Positions 47,077 through 55,365 of a DNA stretch of 64,000 nucleotides are shown here, piece by piece. The translations under genes and the position numbers were made by a program. The DNA is taken from NCBI RefSeq assembly GCF_014700075.1, contig NZ_JACXBU010000001.1:1-64000 (forward strand), given 5' to 3'. Positions within the stretch are counted from its first letter, which is position 1, and every line of letters begins with the position of its first letter. The notes under the pieces are model-generated. The model did not search any database. It was not told the origin of the DNA and worked only from the letters and a program-made list of their open reading frames with translations. The stretch is from Pseudomonas sp. JM0905a (GTDB lineage: Bacteria > Pseudomonadota > Gammaproteobacteria > Pseudomonadales > Pseudomonadaceae).

Positions 47077-47751
47077 TCAGAACTTGTAGCCGAGGCCGAC
47101 CATGTATACCCACGGGTCGACGTCCACATCGACTTTTACCTTGCCCACGCCTGCCAGGTCGGTGGTGGCCTGGGTGTCGATGTCGATGTACCAGACAGCG
47201 GCGTTGAGCAGGATCTTGTCAGTCAGCATGTAGTCCATGCCGACCTGCGCGGCCAGGCCCCAGGAATCATCCAGGTCCAGGTTGCTGAAGCCTTGGGATT
47301 TGCGCGAGCTGGTCAGGTCCTCGTCGAAGAACAGGGTGTAGTTCAGGCCGGCGCCGACATAGGGCTGGAACGCGGAGTTCGGGTCCATCGGGTAGTACTG
47401 GAGGCTCAGGGTCGGCGGCAGGTGCTTGATGTCAGCCAGTTTGCCGTCAAGGGCGCCGCCGAGGCCTTTCACGCCCACTTCGTGCTGGAACGGGGTGGCT
47501 GCCAGCAGTTCGATACCGACATGGTCGGTCAGCATGTAGGTGCCGGTCAGACCGAGCTGGGTGTCGCTGTCCAGGGTGGCTTTGGTGCCGCCGACCTTGG
47601 TACCGGCAAGGGACAGGTTGGAGCTGTCTTCGTTCGGGGAAACGGTGGCTGCGCCTGCACGGACGATCACGTCGCCGGCCTTGTGGGCCTGGGCCAGCGG
47701 AGAGGCGACGGCAAGTGCGAGAAGGGAGGCTGCGAGAAGAGGCTTGCGCAT
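47077..47751 (-). CDS. oprG: Outer membrane protein OprG, OmpW family
   Basis: OprG is an eight-stranded outer-membrane barrel that allows uptake of small hydrophobic molecules. The 224-residue precursor begins MRKPLLAASLLALAVASPLAQA, a signal peptide cut after AQA. Family motifs include GTKATLDSDTQLGLTGTYM, HLPPTLSLQYYPM and the end WVYMVGLGYKF. The ATG at 47751 follows GGAG; a TTG four codons earlier is unlikely. It matches P. aeruginosa OprG closely from memory and has the same neighbours (PA4063-PA4068 order). An ANR-like site lies upstream. Confidence 0.93.
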   Translation of the reverse strand: MRKPLLAASLLALAVASPLAQAHKAGDVIVRAGAATVSPNEDSSNLSLAGTKVGGTKATLDSDTQLGLTGTYMLTDHVGIELLAATPFQHEVGVKGLGGALDGKLADIKHLPPTLSLQYYPMDPNSAFQPYVGAGLNYTLFFDEDLTSSRKSQGFSNLDLDDSWGLAAQVGMDYMLTDKILLNAAVWYIDIDTQATTDLAGVGKVKVDVDVDPWVYMVGLGYKF

Positions 47752-47819
47752 GGAAGGCTCCAATGAGTTCTTAATGTGTTGGACTGGAGCCAGTTTCGGT
47801 AATTAGGAAGCTTTGTATC

Positions 47820-47833
47820 TTGACCCAGAGCAA
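47820..47833. promoter_or_regulatory. ANR/FNR-like site upstream of oprG
   Basis: TTGACCCAGAGCAA matches the FNR/ANR consensus TTGATnnnnATCAA at 8 of 10 fixed positions and lies about 70 bases upstream of the oprG start. oprG of P. aeruginosa is known to be ANR-controlled. The spacing to a -10 box (TAATTA, 47805-47800) is not ideal, so this is tentative. Confidence 0.4.
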
Positions 47834-47853
47834 TGTCGCTTGCGGTTGACAGC

Positions 47854-47880
47854 AAAAGGCCCGGTAAGACCGGGCCTTTG
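47854..47880 (-). terminator. Terminator of the zinc-linked operon
   Basis: AAAGGCCCGG (47855-47864) pairs with CCGGGCCTTT (47870-47879) around a five-base loop; on the minus strand TTTT follows. It ends the operon whose last gene is the DUF3299 gene, 27 bases before it. Confidence 0.85.
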
Positions 47881-47906
47881 TGCATTCGGGGATTGAGCGT
47901 CCAGGG

Positions 47907-48425
47907 TCAGTTGTTGCTGGACTCGTAGGGATAGATCTTGCTCGCGTCCATCTGGTAACCCGCTTCCGCCAGTTCGCTGCTGCTGGCCTTCACCTGCAGC
48001 GGGCCTTCGATCCAGAAGGGCTGGTAGAGGGCATCCATCAACACACCGAGTTCGCTCTTCACGTGGACGATCTGATTCGACGGTGGCGGCGGTACGTGGA
48101 TGCAGGCGCCGAAATAGGGCACCAGGAGGAACTCGGTGACGCGACCTTCCTCGGTCACATCCAGCGGCACGATGTAGCCCGGCAGCTTCACCTCCTGGCC
48201 ATCCAGCGCCTTGACCACCGGCGCCGCCGGCGATTGCTGGCTCGCAGCCGGGCCAGCCTCGGCATTGAGGGCGTTGGACAGCTGCGAAAGGTCATGGATG
48301 GGGGCGGGCGGGGCGGGCGGCGGCGCGCCTTCCGGGATCATCTCCGCCCAGGTGAGCTCACGTGCCTCGCCGGCCCAGAGCAGGGAGGAAAAGGTCAGCA
48401 ACAGGGCCAGCAGGATGCGTGTCAT
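47907..48425 (-). CDS. DUF3299 periplasmic protein
   Basis: The 172-residue product has a signal peptide (MTRILLALLLTFSSLLWAGEA), a proline-rich stretch (PPPAPPAPIHD) and the DUF3299 signature VPYFGACIHVPPPPSNQIVHV, whose cysteine and histidine could bind metal. It is the last gene of the ZrgA-ATPase-permease-DUF3299 operon, 7 bases after the permease. In P. aeruginosa the equivalent operon PA4063-PA4066 is induced by zinc shortage, so a role in zinc acquisition is inferred. The start at 48425 is preferred over an open frame extending upstream. Confidence 0.82.
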   Translation of the reverse strand: MTRILLALLLTFSSLLWAGEARELTWAEMIPEGAPPPAPPAPIHDLSQLSNALNAEAGPAASQQSPAAPVVKALDGQEVKLPGYIVPLDVTEEGRVTEFLLVPYFGACIHVPPPPSNQIVHVKSELGVLMDALYQPFWIEGPLQVKASSSELAEAGYQMDASKIYPYESSNN

Positions 48426-48432
48426 GGGAGTC

Positions 48433-49695
48433 TCACAGGCGAATGGACAGACCGTCGGCCAACGACTGCCGATAGGCACGCCAGGCTGGCACTACGCCCA
48501 TCAGCAGGGCGGCGGCCAGAATAGCGCCGAGCAGCGTCCACTCATAGGGGGTGGGCAGGGCCAGCGGCAGGTAGAGCCCGTAATTCGCCTGCACGTAGCC
48601 CTGGCTGAGCCCGATGCCGAGGTACAGCAGCCCCACGCCCAGTACCGCGCCCGCCACGGCCAGGGCGAAGGCTTCCAGCACCAGCAGGCTGCCGACGTGC
48701 CAGGGCCGGGCGCCCACGGAACGGAGGATGGCCATCTCCCGGCGGCGTTCGTTGAGGCTGGTGAGGATGGCGGTGAGCATGCCGATCAGGCCGGTCAGTA
48801 CCACGAACAGCGAGACCACGAAGAGCGCCTTCTCCGCCGTGCCCATCAGGCTCCAGAGTTCCTGCAGAGCCACGCCGGGCAGGATCGCCAGCAGCGGTTC
48901 GCCACGGTATTCGTTGATCTGCCGTTGCAGTGCGAAGGTGGCGATCTTGCTGTTGAGGCCGAGCATGAAGGCGGTGATGGCCTTGGGTTGCAGGTCCATG
49001 GCGCGGGCCTGGTCGGCGCTGACCTTGCCGGCGCCGCGCGCAGGCACGCCGTTCTGCCAGTCGACGTGGAGTGCCTCCATGCCCGCCAGGGAAATGTGCA
49101 GGGTGCGATCCACCGGCGTGCCGGTGCGCGCAAGGATGCCGACCACCGTGAACGGCTTGTCGTCGTGCTGCACCAGGCTGACGGTGCTGACGCCATGGGC
49201 CAGTACCAGTTTGTCCCCCAACTTGTAGTGCAGGGCCTCGGCCACTTCGGCGCCGAGCACCACTTCGAACATGTCGGCAAAAGGCTTGCCCCCGGCCAGT
49301 CGCAGCGGCTGGCCACGGCCATAGCGGTAGTGATCGAAGTAGGCGGTGCTGGTGCCCATGACGCGGTAGCCGCGATGGGAGTCGCCAAGGGAAATGGGGA
49401 TGGCCCACTTTACGCGCTTGTCCTGACTGATGGCTTCGAAGCTGTCCCAGCGGATGTTGTTGGTGGCATTACCGATGCGGAATACGGAGTAGAGCAACAG
49501 GTTCACCGAGCCGGAGCGGGCGCCGACGATCAGGTCTGTGCCGCTGATGGTGCTGGCGAAGCTGGCGCGGGCTTCGGTGCGCACACGCTCGACGGCCAGT
49601 AGCAGGCAGACCGAAAGGGCGATGGCGAAGACCGTCAGCAGGGCGGTGAAACGGCGGTTGGCGAGGCTGGCCAGGGCCAGGCGCAACAGATACAT
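48433..49695 (-). CDS. ABC transporter permease, MacB/FtsX type
   Basis: The 420-residue inner-membrane protein has one N-terminal membrane helix (ALLTVFAIALSVCLLLA), a large periplasmic domain (about residues 45-285) and three C-terminal helices, with the FtsX motif NERRREMAILRSVGARPW between them. Such permeases usually move lipoproteins or drive periplasmic work rather than import metal ions. It starts one base before the stop of its ATPase partner, in a two-gene transporter unit. Confidence 0.9.
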   Translation of the reverse strand: MYLLRLALASLANRRFTALLTVFAIALSVCLLLAVERVRTEARASFASTISGTDLIVGARSGSVNLLLYSVFRIGNATNNIRWDSFEAISQDKRVKWAIPISLGDSHRGYRVMGTSTAYFDHYRYGRGQPLRLAGGKPFADMFEVVLGAEVAEALHYKLGDKLVLAHGVSTVSLVQHDDKPFTVVGILARTGTPVDRTLHISLAGMEALHVDWQNGVPARGAGKVSADQARAMDLQPKAITAFMLGLNSKIATFALQRQINEYRGEPLLAILPGVALQELWSLMGTAEKALFVVSLFVVLTGLIGMLTAILTSLNERRREMAILRSVGARPWHVGSLLVLEAFALAVAGAVLGVGLLYLGIGLSQGYVQANYGLYLPLALPTPYEWTLLGAILAAALLMGVVPAWRAYRQSLADGLSIRL

Positions 49696-49696
49696 C

Positions 49697-50404
49697 TCAA
49701 TCCTCCTCGATGCGCGCGGCGTGGTTCAGGTCCGCCAGTGACAGGCTGAGGTCGAACAGCTGCGCCAGGCTCTGGTCGTGGCTGACGAACAGCAGGCTGG
49801 AGCCGGCTTCACGGCATTCGGCGAACAGCAGTTGCAGGAACGCTTCGCGGGCATCGGCATCCAGGGCCGAGGTCGGTTCGTCGGCGATCACCAGTTCCGG
49901 CTGGCCGATCAGCGCGCGGGCAGCGGCTACCCGTTGTTGCTGGCCGATGGACAGCGCATCAGCGCGTCGTTGCAGCAGTTCTTCCTTCAGGCCCAGATGG
50001 CGCAGCAGGGTGGCAGCGGCCGCATCGACGCTGCCGTGACGCTGGCGCGCGCGTTCGGCACGCAGGCGCGAGAAGCGGCACGGCAGCTCGACGTTCTCGC
50101 GCACCGAGAGGAAGGGCAGCAGGTTGAACTGCTGGAAGATGTAGCCGGTATGGTCCACGCGGAAGTGGTCACGGGCGCTGGCCGAGAGCTTGGCCAGGTC
50201 CTGGCCGAGCAGGTGGATGCTGCCACGACCGGGTTTCTGTACACCGCCGAGCAGGCCCAGCAGGGTGGTCTTGCCGCTGCCGCTGGGGCCTTTGAGGAAG
50301 AGGCTTTCGCCGCGTTGCAGGCGGAACTCGGGAATATTCAGCAGTTCCGGGTGACCGGGCCAGGCAAAGCCCAGCCCCTGGAGTTCGATCAGTGTCTGGC
50401 TCAT
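49697..50404 (-). CDS. ABC transporter ATP-binding protein, LolD/MacB type
   Basis: The 235-residue ATPase has Walker A GPSGSGKTT (residues 39-47), the Q-loop region FQQFNLLPFL, signature LSIGQQQRVAAARAL, Walker B LVIADEPTSALD and the switch histidine in FVSHD. It powers the FtsX-type permease directly downstream. A 38-base gap separates it from the ZrgA-like gene upstream. Confidence 0.93.
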   Translation of the reverse strand: MSQTLIELQGLGFAWPGHPELLNIPEFRLQRGESLFLKGPSGSGKTTLLGLLGGVQKPGRGSIHLLGQDLAKLSASARDHFRVDHTGYIFQQFNLLPFLSVRENVELPCRFSRLRAERARQRHGSVDAAAATLLRHLGLKEELLQRRADALSIGQQQRVAAARALIGQPELVIADEPTSALDADAREAFLQLLFAECREAGSSLLFVSHDQSLAQLFDLSLSLADLNHAARIEED

Positions 50405-50442
50405 GGGAAAACGACCGGGTTGCCCCGGCCGGTTCTAGGGAA

Positions 50443-51009
50443 TTAGAAGCTCAGGGTGGCGTTGGATTTGCTCAGTTCCGCGCCTTGCTGCCCGTTCGGG
50501 CCGATCAGTTGTACCTGAATTTTCTCTGTGGCAGGGAAGCGTTTGAACAGCCCTGCGAGGTCCAGGGACTTCAGCGCATCGGGGGCGGAGCACTCGATCC
50601 GGTAGTGGGCGTGGACTTCGCTGTGCTCGTTCTCGTGGCCCTTGGCATGTTCGTCGTGGTGGTCGTCCGCGCCGAAGAGCGGGCTTTCCAGCTCCTGGGA
50701 CGCGACCTTGCAGCCGGCCTCCTCGGGGAGGGCGAACAACGCCAATGGGCTTTCCAGCTCCGCACGGACAGCAGCGACTTTGGCCTTGTCGGCATGGCTG
50801 CTCGCGGCATGTTCGAAGCCCGCCAGGTTCATCGCCGGGCTTTCCAGCTCCAGCTCAAGCACATTGCCGTCCAGCGCGGCGTTCAGGCGCGCTACGCCGT
50901 GTTCGTGGGCGCCGAGGCTGTCGTGATCATGGTCGTGCTCGTGCTCGTGGGCCTGGACAGCGGCCAGGGGCAGCAAGGCGAAGGGCAGGGCAAGCAGCAG
51001 GCGGCGCAT
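50443..51009 (-). CDS. ZrgA-like zinc-uptake protein (DUF2796)
   Basis: The 188-residue periplasmic protein has a signal peptide (LLLALPFALLPLAAVQA), then a His/Asp-rich N terminus (HEHEHDHDHDSLGAHEHG) and a second cluster (DDHHDEHAKGHENEH) near residues 112-126. The repeated phrase ELESP occurs three times. The family includes ZrgA, a Zur-regulated zinc uptake protein of Vibrio. It is first in the operon, behind a Zur-like palindrome. Confidence 0.88.
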   Translation of the reverse strand: MRRLLLALPFALLPLAAVQAHEHEHDHDHDSLGAHEHGVARLNAALDGNVLELELESPAMNLAGFEHAASSHADKAKVAAVRAELESPLALFALPEEAGCKVASQELESPLFGADDHHDEHAKGHENEHSEVHAHYRIECSAPDALKSLDLAGLFKRFPATEKIQVQLIGPNGQQGAELSKSNATLSF

Positions 51010-51035
51010 GGAGGTCTCCGGAGAGGGTGAAAAGA

Positions 51036-51055
51036 TTTGGTTACGTTATAACAAA
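51036..51055. promoter_or_regulatory. Zur-box candidate
   Basis: TTTGGTTACGTTATAACAAA has imperfect outer arms (TTTGxTTA/TAACAAA) and a GTTATAAC core, like Zur sites of gammaproteobacteria. It is 27 bases upstream of the ZrgA-like gene and 60 bases upstream of the divergent small gene at 51115, so it could control both. Confidence 0.55.
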
Positions 51056-51114
51056 TGTAGGCAGCCCGCCAGCGCCGTGGGAGCATTGCGCATTCGTTTC
51101 TGGAGGAGTTGGAC

Positions 51115-51462
51115 ATGCTGCGCATACGCGGACAGATCGGGGACTGGCCGGTGGACCTGACGGTCGAAATGGACGCCGAGGACTGGGATCAGCTGGCCAG
51201 TCGCCTGTCCCCCGAGCTGGCGGCCTCGGTGTCGGCGGCGCCAAAGGTTCCGAGCGCGCCGCGCAGTGATGCGCTTTGGGAGATCGCCCAGCAACTCCTG
51301 CGCGAAGCCGGACAGATGGAAGGACCACGTTTACTTGCCGAGCTGGAAGCCCTGGCCGGTGGCGTGGCGGCGGGAAAGCGTCTGCTGGTACGTCTGCGCC
51401 ATTGTGAGCAGGTGCATGTCGAGGTGCGGGAAGACGCGCCTCTCTATATCTGGCGGGGGTGA
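51115..51462 (+). CDS. Hypothetical protein beside the zinc operon
   Basis: I do not recognise this 115-residue protein beyond its P. aeruginosa counterpart by position (PA4062). It starts MLRIRGQIGDWPVDLTVEMD, has an acidic first half with DAEDWDQL and an Ala/Pro linker, then a helical part (LWEIAQQLLREAGQMEGPRLLAELEAL) and a short beta-like end HVEVREDAPLYIW. It has no signal peptide or membrane segment. GGAGGAG ends 6 bases before the ATG at 51115, which favours it over a TTG two codons earlier. It is divergent from the ZrgA-like gene across the Zur-like site. Confidence 0.7.
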   Translation: MLRIRGQIGDWPVDLTVEMDAEDWDQLASRLSPELAASVSAAPKVPSAPRSDALWEIAQQLLREAGQMEGPRLLAELEALAGGVAAGKRLLVRLRHCEQVHVEVREDAPLYIWRG

Positions 51463-51466
51463 TGAG

Positions 51467-51508
51467 CTGTGGGAGCGAGTTCAATCGCGAATGAATTCGC
51501 TCCCACAG
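51467..51508. repeat. REP-like palindrome
   Basis: CTGTGGGAGCGA (51467-51478) is the exact reverse complement of TCGCTCCCACAG (51497-51508), with a short inner pairing of TCGCGA. It sits between the converging hypothetical gene and the thioredoxin gene. Related units lie at 23431, 37091, 37251 and 63485. Confidence 0.85.
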
Positions 51509-51519
51509 GGTCGGGCGGG

Positions 51520-52389
51520 TCAGTAGATTGCGTTGTACAGCTTGCGGCGGTAGGTGGTGACCAGCGGGTGGTCGTTGCCTAGCAGGTCGAACACCTGCAG
51601 CAGGGTCTTGTGGGGCAGGCCGCCTTCGTAGCCACGGTTGCGCACGAAGAGCTTGAGCAGACTGTCCAGCGCCGGCTCGTACTGCTGGCGGGAAAGCTGC
51701 TGGATCGCCAGTTGGTACACCGCTTCGTCGTCACCGGCATCTTGCGCCAGGCGCGATTTCAGGTCGGCGACTTCCGGCAGGTCGGCAGCCTGGCGCAGGA
51801 AGGTCAGCTGCGCACGGGCGCCCGCGATCGCCTGCTTGTGCTCGTCGCTCTTCACCGCATTGAGCACGGTTTCCGCTTCGCCCAGTTCACCGCGTTCTGC
51901 CAGGCAACGGGCATAGAGGATCAGCCCGGCGGCGTTGGTGTTGTCTTCGGTCAGCAGCTGCTTGAGCAGGTTCTCGGCTTCGCTGATGCGGCCTTCGTTG
52001 AAGGCGGCCTCGGCGGCGTCCAGCAGGTTGCCCTGGGGCGTGGCCGGCATCTGCACGTGGGGTTCGAGCATGGCGCGGATGGCCGATTCCGGCTGCGCAC
52101 CGGCAAAGCCGTCCACCGGCTGGCCATCCTTGAACAGCACCACGGTGGGCAGGCTGCGGATGCCGAAGCGCATCACGATGTCCTGCTCGATGTCGCAGTT
52201 GACCTTGGCCAGCAGCAGTTCGCCCTGGTAGGACTCGGTGATCTGCGCCAGCAGCGGCATCAATGCCTTGCAGGGGGCGCACCAGTCAGCCCAGAAATCC
52301 ACCAGCACGGGCTTGTGGAAGGAGTTCTGGATCACCGCCTGGTCGAAGTCGGCGCCGGTGGTATCGAAGATGTAGGGAATGTCGCTCAT
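51520..52389 (-). CDS. CnoX/YbbN-type thioredoxin with TPR-like domain
   Basis: The 289-residue protein has an N-terminal thioredoxin domain with active site WCAPC (C37, C40) and the cis-proline segment SLPTVVLF, followed by a helical TPR-like region (residues 125-289; AEAAFNEGRISEAENLLKQLL). E. coli CnoX is a holdase that protects proteins from chlorine stress; its motif is degenerate (SQHC), whereas here both cysteines are present, so redox activity is likely. The start at 52389 (MSDIPYIFD) is preferred over an ATG six codons earlier. Confidence 0.92.
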   Translation of the reverse strand: MSDIPYIFDTTGADFDQAVIQNSFHKPVLVDFWADWCAPCKALMPLLAQITESYQGELLLAKVNCDIEQDIVMRFGIRSLPTVVLFKDGQPVDGFAGAQPESAIRAMLEPHVQMPATPQGNLLDAAEAAFNEGRISEAENLLKQLLTEDNTNAAGLILYARCLAERGELGEAETVLNAVKSDEHKQAIAGARAQLTFLRQAADLPEVADLKSRLAQDAGDDEAVYQLAIQQLSRQQYEPALDSLLKLFVRNRGYEGGLPHKTLLQVFDLLGNDHPLVTTYRRKLYNAIY

Positions 52390-52514
52390 CTGGGCTCTCG
52401 AAGGCACGAAAGAATGGGCGAATCATACGGCTGCCGGCCGGGGATGAATATGCCTGCACGAGCTTGTGGGTTGCAGATGGCACGGCCTGCTTCATCAGCA
52501 TTCGGCGAGAGCCC

Positions 52515-53168
52515 TCACCGAATCGCGTGATACAGGCTCACATTGCGGAATTCCGCGGGCTCGGCAAGGTCCGGCCAGGTGCAGGCATCCAGCACGGCGA
52601 GGCGGGTATAGAGCGGGTGCTGGAAGTCACGAACCCGCGAGTCGGCCACCAGGGCCTGGCGGCCTCGGGTGAGGAAGTGGTCGAGCAGCGGCAGGTTGGC
52701 GCGGTCGTACAGCACGTCGGCGACGATGATCAGGTCGAAGCGATCCTCTTCCTTAAAGAAGTCCGCCGAGTAGCTCAACTCCACGCCGTTCAGCTCGGCG
52801 TTGGCACGACAGGCTTCCAGGGCCAGCGGGTCGAGATCGCACGCCACCACCTCAGCGGCGCCGGCCTTGGCCGCGGCAATGGCGGCGACGCCCGATCCAG
52901 CGCCGAAATCCAGCACACGCTTGCCGGCGACCCATTCGGGCTTCTCCGCCAGCCAGCGCGCCAGGGCCAGGCCGCTGGCCCAGCAGAAGCACCAGTAGGG
53001 CGGCTCTTCGAGGATGCGCCGGGTCTCTTCCGGGCTGAACGCACGGTCCATGTTGTCGGCGTCGATCAGCCAGAGCTTGAGGTCGGTGCCAGGCAGTGTT
53101 TCCGCACTGAGGCTGGCGTCGCCGAGCAACTGGCTCAGCGCCTGTTGCAGCATCTTCGGGGCGGTCAT
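52515..53168 (-). CDS. SAM-dependent methyltransferase, ETFB-lysine/PrmA-like
   Basis: The 217-residue protein has the class I methyltransferase motif VLDFGAGSGVAAIAAAKAG, the acidic strand end VVACDLDPLA and the catalytic-region DVLYD. The N-terminal pattern PPYWCFCWASGLALARWL is typical of the group that includes ETFB lysine methyltransferases. The target is unknown. Its start overlaps the stop of the lipoprotein gene (ATGA), so the two are coupled. Confidence 0.85.
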   Translation of the reverse strand: MTAPKMLQQALSQLLGDASLSAETLPGTDLKLWLIDADNMDRAFSPEETRRILEEPPYWCFCWASGLALARWLAEKPEWVAGKRVLDFGAGSGVAAIAAAKAGAAEVVACDLDPLALEACRANAELNGVELSYSADFFKEEDRFDLIIVADVLYDRANLPLLDHFLTRGRQALVADSRVRDFQHPLYTRLAVLDACTWPDLAEPAEFRNVSLYHAIR

Positions 53169-53590
53169 GGCGCGGGCACCATCTGCAGCGGGCCGAGGGT
53201 CTGGCTTTCCGGCTGCAGGATGAGGCGGGGTTGCAGCTTGAGGATCAGGCGTCCGGAGAGGCTGGCGCGGCCACGCAGTTCCACACGCTCGCCACGGGGG
53301 AAGGATTCCGGGTTGAACAGCAGGCGAAAGGGCAGCGGGCCGCCATTACCGTTCAGTACAAGGTTGCCCAGCAAGCGCTGCGGACGGTCGCGGGAATCGA
53401 TCGACATCAGCGCCAGCTCGACTTCACTGCCGGACGGTGGGGTATGAAGCACGCCGATGAGCTCGCGCATATGGGCCGGAGTCGCTTCCACCTTGGGTTG
53501 CTGCGCCGGCGTGGGTAGTTGCGGGGCGGGCTCTTCGCTGGCACAGGCCGCGAGCAGGGCGGCCAGGAGCAGGGGGACGAGTGAGCGCAT
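53165..53590 (-). CDS. YbaY-like lipoprotein
   Basis: The 141-residue product has a lipoprotein signal (LLLAALLAAC, C16 as acylation site), a proline-rich linker (PAPQLPTPAQQP) and a single domain with SGSEVELALMSIDSRDRPQRLL, like the YbaY/YscW-type pilotin-like family. The start is ATG 53590; upstream open frame overlaps nrdR on the other strand and is not used. It lies divergent from nrdR with a short 112-base spacer and is coupled to the methyltransferase gene. Confidence 0.8.
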   Translation of the reverse strand: MRSLVPLLLAALLAACASEEPAPQLPTPAQQPKVEATPAHMRELIGVLHTPPSGSEVELALMSIDSRDRPQRLLGNLVLNGNGGPLPFRLLFNPESFPRGERVELRGRASLSGRLILKLQPRLILQPESQTLGPLQMVPAP

Positions 53591-53702
53591 CTGGGCTTCC
53601 TGATACTGGTGCGCGGGCCTTATAGCGCAAAGCCGTCGGCTTGTCTTGCCCGGGGGATGCGCTACCATGGACCACCTTTTCCGCCGATGCCCCTTCGAAC
53701 CC

Positions 53703-54167
53703 ATGCATTGTCCCTTCTGCGGCGCCCACGACACCAAGGTCATTGATTCGCGGCTGGTTGCCGAGGGCGACCAGGTGCGCCGTCGCCGCGAGTGCCTGGC
53801 TTGTGAAGAACGCTTCACCACCTTCGAGACCGCCGAACTGGTGATGCCGCGGCTGATCAAGCAGGACGGCAGCCGCCAGCCCTTCGACGAAGAGAAGCTG
53901 CGCGCTGGCATGCAACGTGCCCTGGAGAAGCGCCCGGTGAGCGTCGAGCGCCTCGAAGCGGCCATCGCCCACATCAAGCACAAGCTGCGCGCCACCGGCG
54001 AACGCGAAGTGAAGTCGCGGGTGCTGGGCGAGCTGGTGATGGCCGAGCTGCAGAAGCTCGACGAAGTCGCCTATATCCGTTTCGCATCAGTCTACCGCCG
54101 CTTCCAGGACCTCAACGAGTTCCGCGAGGAAATCGAGCGCCTGGCCCGCGAGCCGTCGAAAGACTGA
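53703..54167 (+). CDS. nrdR: Transcriptional repressor NrdR
   Basis: NrdR is the zinc-finger and ATP-cone repressor of ribonucleotide reductase genes. The 154-residue protein has C3, C6, C31 and C34 ([18 protein letters not shown]) as zinc ligands and an ATP-cone domain at about residues 49-139 ([20 protein letters not shown]). The start at 53703 gives the standard MHCPFC; earlier in-frame ATGs only lengthen it. Its stop overlaps the ribD start by one base, as in many proteobacteria. Confidence 0.97.
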   Translation: MHCPFCGAHDTKVIDSRLVAEGDQVRRRRECLACEERFTTFETAELVMPRLIKQDGSRQPFDEEKLRAGMQRALEKRPVSVERLEAAIAHIKHKLRATGEREVKSRVLGELVMAELQKLDEVAYIRFASVYRRFQDLNEFREEIERLAREPSKD

Positions 54168-55276
54168 TGGCCGCCAGCGACCAGGCCTACATGGCCCGCG
54201 CCCTCGAGCTGGCGCGCAAGGGTATCTATTCCACCCATCCCAATCCGCGCGTCGGTTGCGTCATCGTTCGCGATGGCCAAGTCGTCGGCGAAGGCTGGCA
54301 CGTCCGCGCCGGTGAACCCCACGCCGAAGTCCACGCCCTGCGCCAGGCCGGCGAGCTGGCCCGTGGCGCCACCGCCTACGTCACCCTCGAACCTTGCAGC
54401 CATCACGGCCGCACGCCGCCTTGCGCGGATGCGCTGGTGGCCGCCGGGGTGGGCCGCGTGGTGGCAGCCATGCAGGACCCCAATCCCCAGGTCGCCGGTC
54501 GTGGTCTGAAACGGCTGGCCGATGCCGGCATCGCCGTTGAGAGCGGCGTGCTGGAGGCCGAGGCGCGCGCGCTGAATGCCGGTTTCATCAAGCGCATGGA
54601 GCAGGGGCTGCCCTTCGTGCGGGTCAAGCTGGCCATGAGCCTGGACGGGCGCACCGCCATGGCAAGTGGCGAAAGCCAGTGGATAACCGGCCCGGCTGCC
54701 CGCTCGGCGGTGCAACGCCTGCGTGCCCAAGCCAGCGTGGTGCTGACCGGCGCCGACACCGTGCTCACCGATGCCGCGCGCCTCACCGTCCGTGCCGATG
54801 AGCTGGGCCTCGACCCTGAACTCACCGCCCTGGCGATCAGCCGCCCGCCCTTGCGGGTGCTGGTGGATGGCGGCCTGCGAGTGCCGCTGTCAGCGCCCTT
54901 CTTCCAGTCGGGACCCGCACTGGTGGCGACCGCCAGTGACTCCAGCCCGGACGCCTATGCGGGCCACGAACTGCTGGCGCTGCCCGGCGCCAACGGTCAT
55001 GTCGACCTGCGCAAGCTGTTGCAGGAACTGGCCAGCCGTGGCGTGAACGAAGTCCTGGTGGAAGCCGGCCCGCGTCTGGCCGGTGCCTTCGCCCAGGCCG
55101 GACTGGTGGATGAGTACCAGATCTTCATCGCCGCCAAGTTCCTCGGCTCCAGCGCCCGTCCGTTGCTGGACTGGCCCCTGGCGCGGATGGCGGAAGCGCA
55201 GGAACTGACGATCGTCGAGATGCGCGCGGTGGGCGACGACTGGCGAGTCATCGCGATACCCCGCGCCACTCCCTGA
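54167..55276 (+). CDS. ribD: Bifunctional riboflavin deaminase-reductase
   Basis: RibD deaminates the GTP-derived pyrimidine and then reduces its ribose side chain. The 369-residue protein has a deaminase domain with zinc ligands H52, C77 and C86 and the catalytic glutamate E54 (PHAEVHAL, LEPCSHHGRTPPCADAL). A reductase domain follows from about residue 150 (VKLAMSLDGRTAMASGES). TGATG coupling with nrdR is seen. The FMN riboswitch lies downstream, so ribD is not itself under it. Confidence 0.97.
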   Translation: MAASDQAYMARALELARKGIYSTHPNPRVGCVIVRDGQVVGEGWHVRAGEPHAEVHALRQAGELARGATAYVTLEPCSHHGRTPPCADALVAAGVGRVVAAMQDPNPQVAGRGLKRLADAGIAVESGVLEAEARALNAGFIKRMEQGLPFVRVKLAMSLDGRTAMASGESQWITGPAARSAVQRLRAQASVVLTGADTVLTDAARLTVRADELGLDPELTALAISRPPLRVLVDGGLRVPLSAPFFQSGPALVATASDSSPDAYAGHELLALPGANGHVDLRKLLQELASRGVNEVLVEAGPRLAGAFAQAGLVDEYQIFIAAKFLGSSARPLLDWPLARMAEAQELTIVEMRAVGDDWRVIAIPRATP

Positions 55277-55365
55277 TTTCCGCGTCATCGGCATGGCCGC
55301 AAAGGCCGATGCAAGTTCGCCACGACTGTGATAAAACGCCTGCCAGCCAGTTAGATGCTGGCTGA

